A DNA stretch of 64,000 nucleotides. Origin: Roseiarcus sp036488815. GTDB taxonomy: Bacteria > Pseudomonadota > Alphaproteobacteria > Rhizobiales > Beijerinckiaceae. The stretch is taken from positions 62,001-126,000 of the forward strand of contig DASXGX010000118.1 in assembly GCA_036488815.1 (NCBI GenBank). Direction: 5' to 3'. Below the pieces are notes generated by a model. The model saw only the letters and a program-made list of their open reading frames with translations, made no database searches and was not told the origin of the DNA. Position numbers and translations under genes: made by a program. Within the stretch, counting starts at the first letter, position 1. Each line of letters begins with the position of its first letter. Shown here piece after piece: positions 15,911-23,418 of this stretch.

Positions 15911-17926
15911 TTGGAACATTCCAACCCGGCGCCAATCCACCCCGCGGTACAGGGTCTCCCTGCGCCGCTGCCCGATCTGGCGCCCGAATCGCTGTACGCG
16001 GACGGCGTGGCGCTCTGGAACGCCGGACGCCGTCAGGAGGCGATCGCGCTGCTCGACGAAGCGATGCGCCGCAATCCGGAATTTCCCGAGGCGCTCTGCA
16101 TGAGCGCCTTCGTGCTCGGTGAATTGGGGAAGGTCGACGCCGCCCTGCAATTCTATCGACGCGCGCTCGGCTTCAAGATCGACCTGCCGGTCGCCTGGTC
16201 GAACGCGGGCAAGATCCTTTTCGACTTTGAACGCTATGCCGAGGCGCTCGACGCCTTCAACGCCGCCCTCGCGCTTCAGCCGTCCAAAGCCGATCTCTGG
16301 AACAGCCGCGCGGGCGCGTTGCGCAAGCTTGGCCGCGTCGCCGAATCGGCCGATTCAGCGCGTGAAGCGCTCCGACTGCGCCCTGATTTCGCGGAGGCGG
16401 CGGTCAATCTCGGCAATGCGCTGCTGAAGCTCGACCGTTGTGAGGAGGCCCACGAGGCATATCGCTTTGCGGTCGCTTGCAAGCCCGATTTCGCCACCGC
16501 GTGGTGCGGCGTCGCGCTGACGCTGGAGTCGCTCGGGCGGATCGCAGAAGCGCGCGACGCCTACGGGGTGGCCGAGCGCCTGGGCAATCGGGAGGCGATC
16601 GGCAACAAGGGCTGCCTCGACCTCTCGCTCGGCGATTTCGAGCGAGGATGGATCGGCTACGAGGCGCGCTGGCTGTCGGGCAAGTCGCTCGCCCAAGCGC
16701 TGGGGGTGCGCTTTCCCAACTGGCGGGGGCCCGGAAAGGCGGCCGAGCGTATCCTGGTGATGAACGATCACGGGTTAGGCGACACGATCCAGTTCGCGCG
16801 CTACATCCCGATGATCGCCGCGGCCGGCTCCGTGCCCACCTTCCTGTGCCCCGCCAAGATGCAGCGGCTCATCTCGTCTCTGCGGTGCGATTTCCGCCTT
16901 GTCGAGACCGTCGATTCGGCAGAGACGTTCGACGCTCAGATCGCAATCAGCAGTTTGCCCGGCGCCTTCAAGACCCGCCTCGCGACCGTGCCGGCGTCGG
17001 TTCCCTATCTGGCCGCGGAGCCGGAGCGAGTGGCGAAATGGGCCGCCCGCCTCGGCGATTCGGGCTTCAAGGTCGGCGTCGTCTGGCAGGGCAACCCCAA
17101 TCCGGAGGCGGACATGGCGCGCTCCGTCCCGCTTGCCGCTTTCGCCCCGCTCGCGGCGGCGCGCGGCGTGCGCCTGATCTCGTTGCAGAAAGGCTTCGGC
17201 GTCGAGCAACTCGACGTTTTGCCGCCCGGGATGTCGGTCGAAACCCTCGGCGAGGATTTCGACGCCGGGCCGGACGCGTTCATCGACACGGCGGCGGCGA
17301 TGACGCATCTTGATCTCATCGTCACTTGCGACACCTCGACCGCCCATCTGGCCGGCGCGCTTGGGCGCCCGGTTTGGGTGGCGTTGAAGAAGAACGCGGA
17401 ATGGCGCTGGCTGCGCGACCGCGACGACTCGCCCTGGTATCCGACGATGCGGCTCTTTCGCCAGAAAACGCATGGCGACTGGAGCGGCGTCTTCGCCCAG
17501 ATGGCGGAAGCGCTCGCCGCAGAGACGCGCGCGAACGAGGGCGGCCGGCTGTTCGCCATCCCCGGCGGGGTGGGAGAACTTCTGGACAAGATCACCATCC
17601 TGGAGATCAAGGTCCGCCGCATCGCCGACGCCGACAAGTTGCGCAACGTGAGCCGCGAGCTTGCGCTGCTGGAGGACAGTCTGCGCGAAGCGGGCCTGGA
17701 GGGAGCGACGCTCGAAGCCAAGAAGGCCGAACTTGCGACCGTCAACGAACGCCTTTGGAACATCGAGGACGAGATTCGCATCTGCGAAAAGAACGGCGAC
17801 TTCGGCGACGGGTTCATCGCGCTCGCGCGGGCCGTCTATACGACGAACGACCGGCGCGCCGCGATCAAGCGCGAGATCAACCGCAGGTTCGATTCGGCGA
17901 TCGTCGAAGAGAAAGCCTACGCCTGA
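15911..17926 (+). CDS. TPR - GT9-like glycosyltransferase - DUF6165 fusion protein
   Basis: A 671-residue protein in three parts. Residues about 25-230 are five to six tetratricopeptide repeats (NAGRRQEAIALLDEAMRRNP, RYAEALDAFNAALALQP). Residues about 250-530 resemble heptosyltransferase/GT9 folds: VMNDHGLGDTIQFARYIPM, VGVVWQGNP and CDTSTAHLAGALGRPVWV. Residues about 545-671 match the DUF6165 pattern (GGVGELLDKITILEIKVRRIAD), usually a stand-alone protein in sugar-modification loci. With the flagellin gene 1.8 kb away, flagellin glycosylation is the natural guess. The TTG start has only a weak ribosome site and sits in the dyad TTGGAACATTCCAA (15911-15924), so the true start is uncertain. Confidence 0.75.
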   Translation: MEHSNPAPIHPAVQGLPAPLPDLAPESLYADGVALWNAGRRQEAIALLDEAMRRNPEFPEALCMSAFVLGELGKVDAALQFYRRALGFKIDLPVAWSNAGKILFDFERYAEALDAFNAALALQPSKADLWNSRAGALRKLGRVAESADSAREALRLRPDFAEAAVNLGNALLKLDRCEEAHEAYRFAVACKPDFATAWCGVALTLESLGRIAEARDAYGVAERLGNREAIGNKGCLDLSLGDFERGWIGYEARWLSGKSLAQALGVRFPNWRGPGKAAERILVMNDHGLGDTIQFARYIPMIAAAGSVPTFLCPAKMQRLISSLRCDFRLVETVDSAETFDAQIAISSLPGAFKTRLATVPASVPYLAAEPERVAKWAARLGDSGFKVGVVWQGNPNPEADMARSVPLAAFAPLAAARGVRLISLQKGFGVEQLDVLPPGMSVETLGEDFDAGPDAFIDTAAAMTHLDLIVTCDTSTAHLAGALGRPVWVALKKNAEWRWLRDRDDSPWYPTMRLFRQKTHGDWSGVFAQMAEALAAETRANEGGRLFAIPGGVGELLDKITILEIKVRRIADADKLRNVSRELALLEDSLREAGLEGATLEAKKAELATVNERLWNIEDEIRICEKNGDFGDGFIALARAVYTTNDRRAAIKREINRRFDSAIVEEKAYA

Positions 17927-17998
17927 TCGCCAAACCGCGGGTCACGCCCGCGATATGCGAACATGCGCCTTCGCGTATCGATCTCCGCGCAGGCGGAT

Positions 17999-18460
17999 TT
18001 AATCCGGCACGGCGTAGTAGCGTCCGCGCAGCGCCGCGCGATCGCTGGGTTTGACGGAAACCGGATCGGACGCCCTGATATAGCGCACGCCGACAGTGGG
18101 GCCGCGGCGCCACACCGTCGCGACGACGTCGATTGCGCCCGTTTCGTCGTCGTGGACGTGGAATTGCGAGGGAAGCTCCGCGCCTCGCGGCAAGGCCAGC
18201 CGCAACCCGGTCGCCGAGCGGTCGTGGATCAGGCAGTCGCAGAGGAACTTGTTCGCCTGATCGAGAATCTTACCGGAACGTAACCGGGTGCGCCGGCGCC
18301 CGGCGCCGCGATTGTCCGCACGTCCGTTAATCGGAGGCTGCGGCTGCGGCTCCGTTTCGACGACCGAGTAGCTGACCTGGCCGCGGCGGGCGAGCCGGCG
18401 GAAATATTCGGGGTCGTCGCGCCGATCCGGGCCGAGAACGCCTTCGAACGTGTCTGTCAT
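17999..18460 (-). CDS. PilZ-domain protein (c-di-GMP effector)
   Basis: A 153-residue cytoplasmic protein. The PilZ signatures are visible: an arginine motif (GRRRTRLRSGKIL) and the second motif in LIHDRSATGLRLALP (D/N-x-S-x-x-G), followed by the beta-barrel strand VVATVWRRGPTVGVRYI. These residues bind cyclic di-GMP in the family. It stands between the glycosyltransferase fusion and ftcR, facing away from ftcR. A role in flagellar rotation or gene control in response to c-di-GMP is likely, and a GGDEF cyclase is encoded 10 kb further on. Confidence 0.82.
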   Translation of the reverse strand: MTDTFEGVLGPDRRDDPEYFRRLARRGQVSYSVVETEPQPQPPINGRADNRGAGRRRTRLRSGKILDQANKFLCDCLIHDRSATGLRLALPRGAELPSQFHVHDDETGAIDVVATVWRRGPTVGVRYIRASDPVSVKPSDRAALRGRYYAVPD

Positions 18461-18923
18461 TTTCCAAAGCGCCGCGCAAAGTGTCGAAAACGGATCGAAC
18501 TGCCTCAGAGGCAGCTCCCGCCGACAGCCTAGACGCCGTCGCCTTGCTAAATCCTTGCGGTTGGTCTGACGTAACGGCGTCAGCGGTGTCTCTTAAACAT
18601 ATCCAGAAAATACATGGTTAATAGGAAGCTAATTTTTTCGAACGAAAATTAACATCTTGTTAACCATCGCCTGTGTACTTTTTTGACACAAGAAACGGAC
18701 GCCAGGACACGCGAATCGCGGGCGTACGAGAGGGGCGGCGGGCAGAGTAACGCTACGTAACATTATAGACATAAAACATTTAAATTTCAAGGTTCGCGGC
18801 GTGTCTCTCCGTCAGTCTGGGTGGCGGCAATTGTCCCTGAGTAACGTGCTTGCGTAACATCAAGTGCTGCACGTGTAATCGATTTAGCGCGTACATAACG
18901 TTTATGAAACGGGGCATAGGCAG
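18461..18923. promoter_or_regulatory. AT-rich divergent control region of the PilZ gene and ftcR
   Basis: 463 bases without a gene, clearly poorer in GC than the flanks, especially 18590-18700 and 18755-18795. It contains five GTAAC copies in the same orientation (18571, 18747, 18757, 18841, 18854), the last four as two direct-repeat pairs with starts 10 and 13 bases apart. There is also an inverted repeat ATGGTTAA (18614-18621) / TTAACCAT (18660-18667) and a small hairpin CTGACG/CGTCAG (18567-18584). These look like regulator sites and promoters for ftcR. The regulator is not known. Confidence 0.5.
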
Positions 18924-19595
18924 ATGTACATTATTGTGGACGAGCGCAACATTGTTGCGGGGGGATATGCGTCCAGCTTCGATCGAGAGGGAGTTACAAC
19001 AGCCGGGATCGACCCCAAAGAATTCAAGGAATGGATCGGAAAAGTCAGCGACGTCGATGTAAAAGCCGTCGAAGCCTTCCTGATCGGCGATTGCAGCAAC
19101 CGGGAGGTCTTTCCGCGCCTCATCCGGGAAAGGACCAGCGCGCCGGTCCTTTGCCTCAACGACCGCCAGTCGCTCGATGAAACGCTGGAGCTTTTCGCCG
19201 CCGGCGTCGACGACGTCGTCCGCAAGCCGGTTCATGTGCGCGAAATCCTTGCGCGCGTGGGCGCCATTCATCGGCGTTCGCTCGGCGAGAAGGGGCACGT
19301 GACGATCGGCGACCTGCGCATCTACCTCGATGGCCGCGAGCCGGAGGTGAAGGGCGTGCCGCTGCCGCTGCCGCGCCGCGAATGCCGTATCCTCGAGTAC
19401 CTTGTCCGCAACCGCGGCCGCCGCGTCACCAAGACGCAGATCTTCAACGCGGTCTACGGCTTGTTCGACGAGAACGTCGACGAGAATGTGGTCGAGAGCC
19501 ATATCAGCAAGCTGCGCAAGAAGCTCAAGCACCGGCTCGGCTACGATCCGATCGATTCCAAGCGGTATCTCGGCTATTGCATCGAGAAGCGCTGA
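18924..19595 (+). CDS. ftcR: FtcR-type flagellar transcriptional regulator
   Basis: A 223-residue OmpR/PhoB-class response regulator. The receiver starts MYIIVDERNIVAGGY, has Asp56 at the phosphorylation position (FLIGDC) and Lys in DVVRKPVHVRE. The C-terminal winged helix is LPRRECRILEYLVRNRGRR, then ENVVESHISKLRKKL and SKRYLGYCI. Sequence and position match FtcR, the flagellar regulator of Brucella and relatives that activates fliF and other class genes. No partner kinase is adjacent. It is preceded by a long AT-rich control region and followed by a strong terminator. Confidence 0.9.
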   Translation: MYIIVDERNIVAGGYASSFDREGVTTAGIDPKEFKEWIGKVSDVDVKAVEAFLIGDCSNREVFPRLIRERTSAPVLCLNDRQSLDETLELFAAGVDDVVRKPVHVREILARVGAIHRRSLGEKGHVTIGDLRIYLDGREPEVKGVPLPLPRRECRILEYLVRNRGRRVTKTQIFNAVYGLFDENVDENVVESHISKLRKKLKHRLGYDPIDSKRYLGYCIEKR

Positions 19596-19618
19596 AGACA
19601 GCGGCCTCTGACAAAGCG

Positions 19619-19654
19619 AAAAGAGCGCGCCTTCGGGCGCGCTCTTTTGTTTTT
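19619..19654 (+). terminator. rho-independent terminator after ftcR
   Basis: A perfect 13-base inverted repeat, AAAAGAGCGCGCC / GGCGCGCTCTTTT (19619-19631 and 19636-19648), with a TTCG tetraloop and a following GTTTTT. It lies 23 bases after the ftcR stop. Because the stem has an A-run on its left side, it could also stop transcription coming from the flagellin gene. Confidence 0.9.
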
Positions 19655-19675
19655 GCGACATCCCAGCAGGGATGG

Positions 19676-19700
19676 AGAGCGCGCCCAAGGGCGCGCTCCG
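19676..19700 (-). terminator. hairpin after the flagellin gene
   Basis: GAGCGCGCC and GGCGCGCTC arms with a short CAAG loop lie directly after the flagellin stop codon on the minus strand. No T-run follows immediately, so it may act together with the stronger hairpin at 19619-19654 or protect the abundant flagellin mRNA. Confidence 0.55.
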
Positions 19701-19708
19701 TTTATCCT

Positions 19709-20590
19709 TTAGCCGTTGAACAGCTTCAGGATGAGCTGCGAGTTCTGGTTGGCGATCGACAGCGCCTGAATGCCGAGCTGCTCCTGCGTCTGCAGGGCCT
19801 GCAGCTGCGTGGAGGCCGTATTCATGTTCGCGTCGACGAGGCCGGCGACGCCGGTTTGGTAGTTGGTCGACAATTGGTTGTTGAGGTTGATCGCGTTGTT
19901 GACGCGGTCCAGCGTGGTGCCGATCGTCGCGGCGTAGGTCTGGATGCTGTTGAGCGTCGACATGGTGGCGGTCACCATGTCGGAGGCGTTGGTGCTGCTG
20001 ACCGCATTGCCTCCAGTGCCGAGATTGCTGAGGTCGTAGGTCGCGGCGCCTGTCGACGTGGTGATCGTGCCAGTGTCTGCTGTGCTGTCGTACAAACTCG
20101 TGGCGGAGAGGGTGATCGTGGTCAGGGAGCCGCCGGACTGTGTCGCATTGAAGCCGGAGACGAAGCTGTACGACGCTTGCGAGCCATTGAGGAGGTTGAC
20201 GCCGTCGAACGAGGCGCCGTTGATGGCGTCGGTGAGTTGCTGGCTGTACGAGGCGAGCGTGGAGTTCAGGGCGGCGGTGTTGGCGGTGGGGCTCTCCGCC
20301 TGGGTGAGCGTAGCCTGGATCGCCTGGATCGTGCTGATGACCGACGAGATCGCGTTCGTCGCGGTGGAGAGAATCGACTGCGTCTGGCTCATCGCCGAAG
20401 TCGCCGCGTTGACGACGCCGTTGTCCGAGGTCAGCTGGGTGGCGATCGACCAGTAGGAAGCGTTTTGCGACGCGTTCTGGACGGCGAGTCCGGTCGAAAC
20501 CTGATTCTGCACGGTGTTGAGGTTGTTCTGCGTCTGCTGCAGCGACTGCAGCGCGCTGAGCGCCGACGGATTGGTAAGAATATAGCTCAT
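19709..20590 (-). CDS. fliC: flagellin
   Basis: A 293-residue flagellin, the filament subunit and the only one in the window. The N-terminal D0/D1 helix (MSYILTNPSALSALQSLQQTQNNL, NQVSTGLAVQNASQNASYWSIA) and C-terminal helix (TQLQALQTQEQLGIQALSIANQNSQLILKLF) are conserved; the middle is short, Ser/Thr/Gly-rich and variable. Cysteines are absent. The ATG at 20590 has AGGAG 8 bases upstream. Export needs the FlhA/FliI machinery encoded here; synthesis is probably limited by FlbT and helped by FlaF (48.4-49.1 kb). The neighbouring glycosyltransferase fusion may modify its Ser/Thr residues. Confidence 0.95.
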   Translation of the reverse strand: MSYILTNPSALSALQSLQQTQNNLNTVQNQVSTGLAVQNASQNASYWSIATQLTSDNGVVNAATSAMSQTQSILSTATNAISSVISTIQAIQATLTQAESPTANTAALNSTLASYSQQLTDAINGASFDGVNLLNGSQASYSFVSGFNATQSGGSLTTITLSATSLYDSTADTGTITTSTGAATYDLSNLGTGGNAVSSTNASDMVTATMSTLNSIQTYAATIGTTLDRVNNAINLNNQLSTNYQTGVAGLVDANMNTASTQLQALQTQEQLGIQALSIANQNSQLILKLFNG

Positions 20591-20962
20591 AAGGGTGCTC
20601 CTGTCCGTGAAATCACGAGATTATTTGTGACATTTCGGATTTGCACCGAGACGACGAAGCGGCCTTATGCCTTTAGGCTCCGTTCTCCGAGCCTAATCAT
20701 CGTGTGATTCCAGACCGAGCCTTGCGGCAAGGCGTCCTGGTTGGGGCGAACTTGCCGCATAGTCATTAAAAATGCGTAAAGCTTGCGAGGCTGGAACGCG
20801 CCCAGGGCGACTCGAATTGAGACACGGTCTCGCTCCATTGACCTAGCGGCACGCAATGTCCGCGCAAGCTCCGGCGTCAAGAGTGGCGTCGACGAGCCTG
20901 GAGTCCCGCAAATCAGCGGACTTCGACTCGGTTTGACGTGGCGGAGCGCGGACCCGAGTGAC
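20591..20962. promoter_or_regulatory. divergent control region of fliC and fliF
   Basis: 372 bases without a gene between the two divergent flagellar units. Two perfect inverted repeats stand out: TTAGGCTC/GAGCCTAA (20673-20680 and 20689-20696, 8-base loop) and GCGGCAAG/CTTGCCGC (20724-20731 and 20751-20758). The first lies about 83-106 bases before the flagellin ATG and could be an operator or a stem in the flagellin leader. No convincing sigma-54 or EcfG promoter was found, and no GTAAC sites as seen before ftcR. Confidence 0.5.
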
Positions 20963-22630
20963 ATGAACAACGCATTGGCGCAGGTCGAGCGGCTGTGGGC
21001 GAATTTGATGGCCTTGGGCCCGAAGCGCCTGGGAGCGCTTGCAGCGATTGGTCTGATCGTCTTCGCGGCGACAGGAGCGGTGGGCTATTACCTCAGCCGC
21101 CCGACGATGGAGACCCTTTATTCCGGCCTCGACCGCGACGACGTCGTCAGCATCGGCTCGACGCTCCAGGAGGCCGGCATCGCCTTCGACGTCACGGCGG
21201 ACGGCGCCACAGTGATGGTTCCGGTGGGACAGGCTTCGCTCGCGCGCATGACGCTTGCTGAAAAGGGCCTGCCGCACAGCGGCAGCGTCGGCAACGAACT
21301 CTACGACAAGCTTGGTTCGCTCGGTCTGACCTCCTTCATGCAGGAGGTCACCCGCGTGCGCGCGCTCGAGGGCGAGCTCGCCCGCACGATTCAGATGATG
21401 CACGGCGTCAAGGCCGCCCGTGTCCATATCGTGATGGCCGACGCCGGCTCGTTCCGTCGCGAGCGTCAGCCGCCCTCCGCGTCCGTAATCGTGCGCACTG
21501 ACGGCGGCGACGACCGTATGGTCGGTGAGGCGATACGCCATCTCGTCGCCTCTGCGATTCCCGACATGAAGGTGGACGAAGTGACGGTCCTCAACGTCGA
21601 TGGCCGCTTGCTGGCGAGCGGCTCCGATTCGATGGAGAAGTCGCCCGACAACCTTCTCGGCCTCGAGAAGGAGGTGACGCAGGATCTTCGCCAAAAGATA
21701 ACCATGACGCTCGCGCCTTACCTGAGCTTGCAGAATTTTCAGGTCAGCGTCGCAGCGCGCCTCAACGCAGACAAGACGCAGACCAACGAGACCATCTACA
21801 ACCCCGACCAGCGCGTCGAACGGTCTGTGCGGATCACCAAGGAGCGCCAGAACTCGCAGAACGCGGACGGCACGCCGCCGACTGGCGTCAACGCCAACCT
21901 GCCCAAGACGAACAACCAGCCGACCTCGACCAAGCAGTCGACCGACGCGACCGACAAGCGTGAAGAGCTGACCAATTACGAGATTTCGTCCAAGCAAGTC
22001 ACGACGACGAGCGCCGGCTATACGATCCAGGGGCTGTCGGTCGCCGTGCTGGTCAACCGGTCGGCGCTGCTGCGCGCCCTCGGCGACAAGGCGACTCCCG
22101 ACGCCATGGACAAGCAGCTCAAGGATATCGAGGGGCTCGTCTCCACCGCCGCCGGCTTGCAGAAGGACCGGGGCGACACCGTGAAGGTCGCCGTGGTCGA
22201 TTTCGTCGATGCGGACCGCGATCTTGCCCCGGTCGAAGCGCCGTCCTTCATGGAGCTCGCGTTGCGTCAGTCCGGCTCCTACGTCACTGCCGGCGCCGTG
22301 GTGCTGGCCGCCGTGCTGCTCATCTGGTTCGGCCTGCGGCCGGCGACGAAGGCGCTGCTCTCGCTCCCCTCCGAGCAGACGCAGGAGGCGCTGGAGGCCT
22401 TGCCAGGGCTCGGCGAGATGGCGACCGCCTTGCCTGCGCTCGACGGCACGCCGGGCGGCGAGCACAACTTCCTCATCGAGGCGAAGGACGAACGCGACGA
22501 ATTTCTCGAGTCCCTGTTGGCGCGTAAGGACAAAAGTCCGCAGCGCCACCTCCAGAAGCTCGTCGAATTTGACGAAGACGTCGCCGCCGCGATCCTCAAG
22601 CAATGGATCCGTCAAGGAGCGAGCACATGA
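20963..22630 (+). CDS. fliF: flagellar MS-ring protein FliF
   Basis: A 555-residue protein that forms the MS ring in the inner membrane, the base on which switch and export apparatus assemble. It has an N-terminal membrane segment (LAAIGLIVFAATGAVGYYLS, about 25-45), the ring-building domains with YSGLDRDDVVSIGSTLQEAGIAF and LARTIQMMHGVKAARVHIV, and a C-terminal membrane segment (SYVTAGAVVLAAVLLIWFGL, about 440-460). The C-terminal tail KSPQRHLQKLVEFDEDVAAAILKQWI binds FliG. The ATG at 20963 gives a normal length. It leads an operon fliF-fliH-motB-motC-motD. Confidence 0.95.
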   Translation: MNNALAQVERLWANLMALGPKRLGALAAIGLIVFAATGAVGYYLSRPTMETLYSGLDRDDVVSIGSTLQEAGIAFDVTADGATVMVPVGQASLARMTLAEKGLPHSGSVGNELYDKLGSLGLTSFMQEVTRVRALEGELARTIQMMHGVKAARVHIVMADAGSFRRERQPPSASVIVRTDGGDDRMVGEAIRHLVASAIPDMKVDEVTVLNVDGRLLASGSDSMEKSPDNLLGLEKEVTQDLRQKITMTLAPYLSLQNFQVSVAARLNADKTQTNETIYNPDQRVERSVRITKERQNSQNADGTPPTGVNANLPKTNNQPTSTKQSTDATDKREELTNYEISSKQVTTTSAGYTIQGLSVAVLVNRSALLRALGDKATPDAMDKQLKDIEGLVSTAAGLQKDRGDTVKVAVVDFVDADRDLAPVEAPSFMELALRQSGSYVTAGAVVLAAVLLIWFGLRPATKALLSLPSEQTQEALEALPGLGEMATALPALDGTPGGEHNFLIEAKDERDEFLESLLARKDKSPQRHLQKLVEFDEDVAAAILKQWIRQGAST

Positions 22631-23409
22631 AGCCGGTGCCGATTTCCCAGTATCTCGATCACGTCGGACGAGCCGCCCGCTCCGAATCGCCCGAGCCGCC
22701 CGTCTTCAAGCCGCGAGTGATTCGCGCCGTCCAGGATGCGCCGCGCCCCGCGCCGGCCATGGCGCGGGTGCTGCGCGAGGCGGCGACCGGCGGCCGCTCG
22801 GCCCAGCCGCGTGAGGAACGCCGCGAACGCTCCAATCTCGAAGATGCGTGGGCGCCGCCGCCCGAGAGCGTCGTCCCGCCGCGGCCAGAGCCGCCCGCCG
22901 TCGATGTCGAGAAGCTCGTCGCCGAGGCCTACGAGCGCGGCCTGCGCGAGGGCGCGGCGACCGCGCGCGCCGAGGACGCGGAGACTTTGGCGCGCGAGCA
23001 GGCCGCCGTGCAGCAGCGCGGGCTCGAAAGCCAGATCGATTTCCAGGCCAATGAATATGCGCGTGTCGCCGAGGCGCTTTCGACCGGCCTCGCCGAGATG
23101 GAGGACCGGATCGCGGCGAGCGTGACCCGCATCCTCGCCCCTCTGCTGAGCGCGGAGATGACCAAGCGCGTCGTCGAGGAGTTGTGCGACGACATTGCCC
23201 GCCTCTGCTCGGGCGGCTCGCAGGAGATCGTGAAGATTCGCGGGCCCGAACGGTTGCTCAAGCTGCTGCGCGAGCGCGTCGCCGGGCTTCCGGCCGAGGT
23301 CGAGTTCGTCGGGGAAGACGCGGTCGAGGTGACCGTCGAGGCGCAACACACGCTGATCCGGTCGCAATTGCGCCCTTGGGAGGATCTCATCGCCTCCTTC
23401 GTCATCTGA
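22627..23409 (+). CDS. fliH: FliH-like flagellar export ATPase regulator
   Basis: A 260-residue soluble protein starting with an ATGA overlap at the fliF stop. The N-terminal third is Pro/Arg-rich and probably disordered. The centre is a long Ala/Glu-rich helix (VEKLVAEAYERGLREGAATARAED..) typical of FliH stalks, and the C-terminus (residues about 180-260) has the FliH/V-ATPase E-like fold. FliH binds the FliI ATPase and controls export. Sequence is divergent, so the name rests on helix pattern, position after fliF and length. In rhizobia this place often holds an unnamed gene. Confidence 0.65.
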   Translation: MKPVPISQYLDHVGRAARSESPEPPVFKPRVIRAVQDAPRPAPAMARVLREAATGGRSAQPREERRERSNLEDAWAPPPESVVPPRPEPPAVDVEKLVAEAYERGLREGAATARAEDAETLAREQAAVQQRGLESQIDFQANEYARVAEALSTGLAEMEDRIAASVTRILAPLLSAEMTKRVVEELCDDIARLCSGGSQEIVKIRGPERLLKLLRERVAGLPAEVEFVGEDAVEVTVEAQHTLIRSQLRPWEDLIASFVI

Positions 23410-23418
23410 GGCGCCGCG

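Noticed and set aside
20700..20962. Sigma-54 promoter upstream of fliF
   Set aside because: GGCAC near 20850 does not have a GC at the right distance; no GG-N10-GC match was found toward either fliF or fliC.
21000..22600. Long minus-strand frame opposite fliF (about 590 codons)
   Set aside because: Arg/His/Asp-rich composition typical of the antisense of a high-GC gene; fliF signatures are clear on the plus strand. The same holds for long frames opposite motB, fliK, fliI, fliM, flgI, flgE and flgK.
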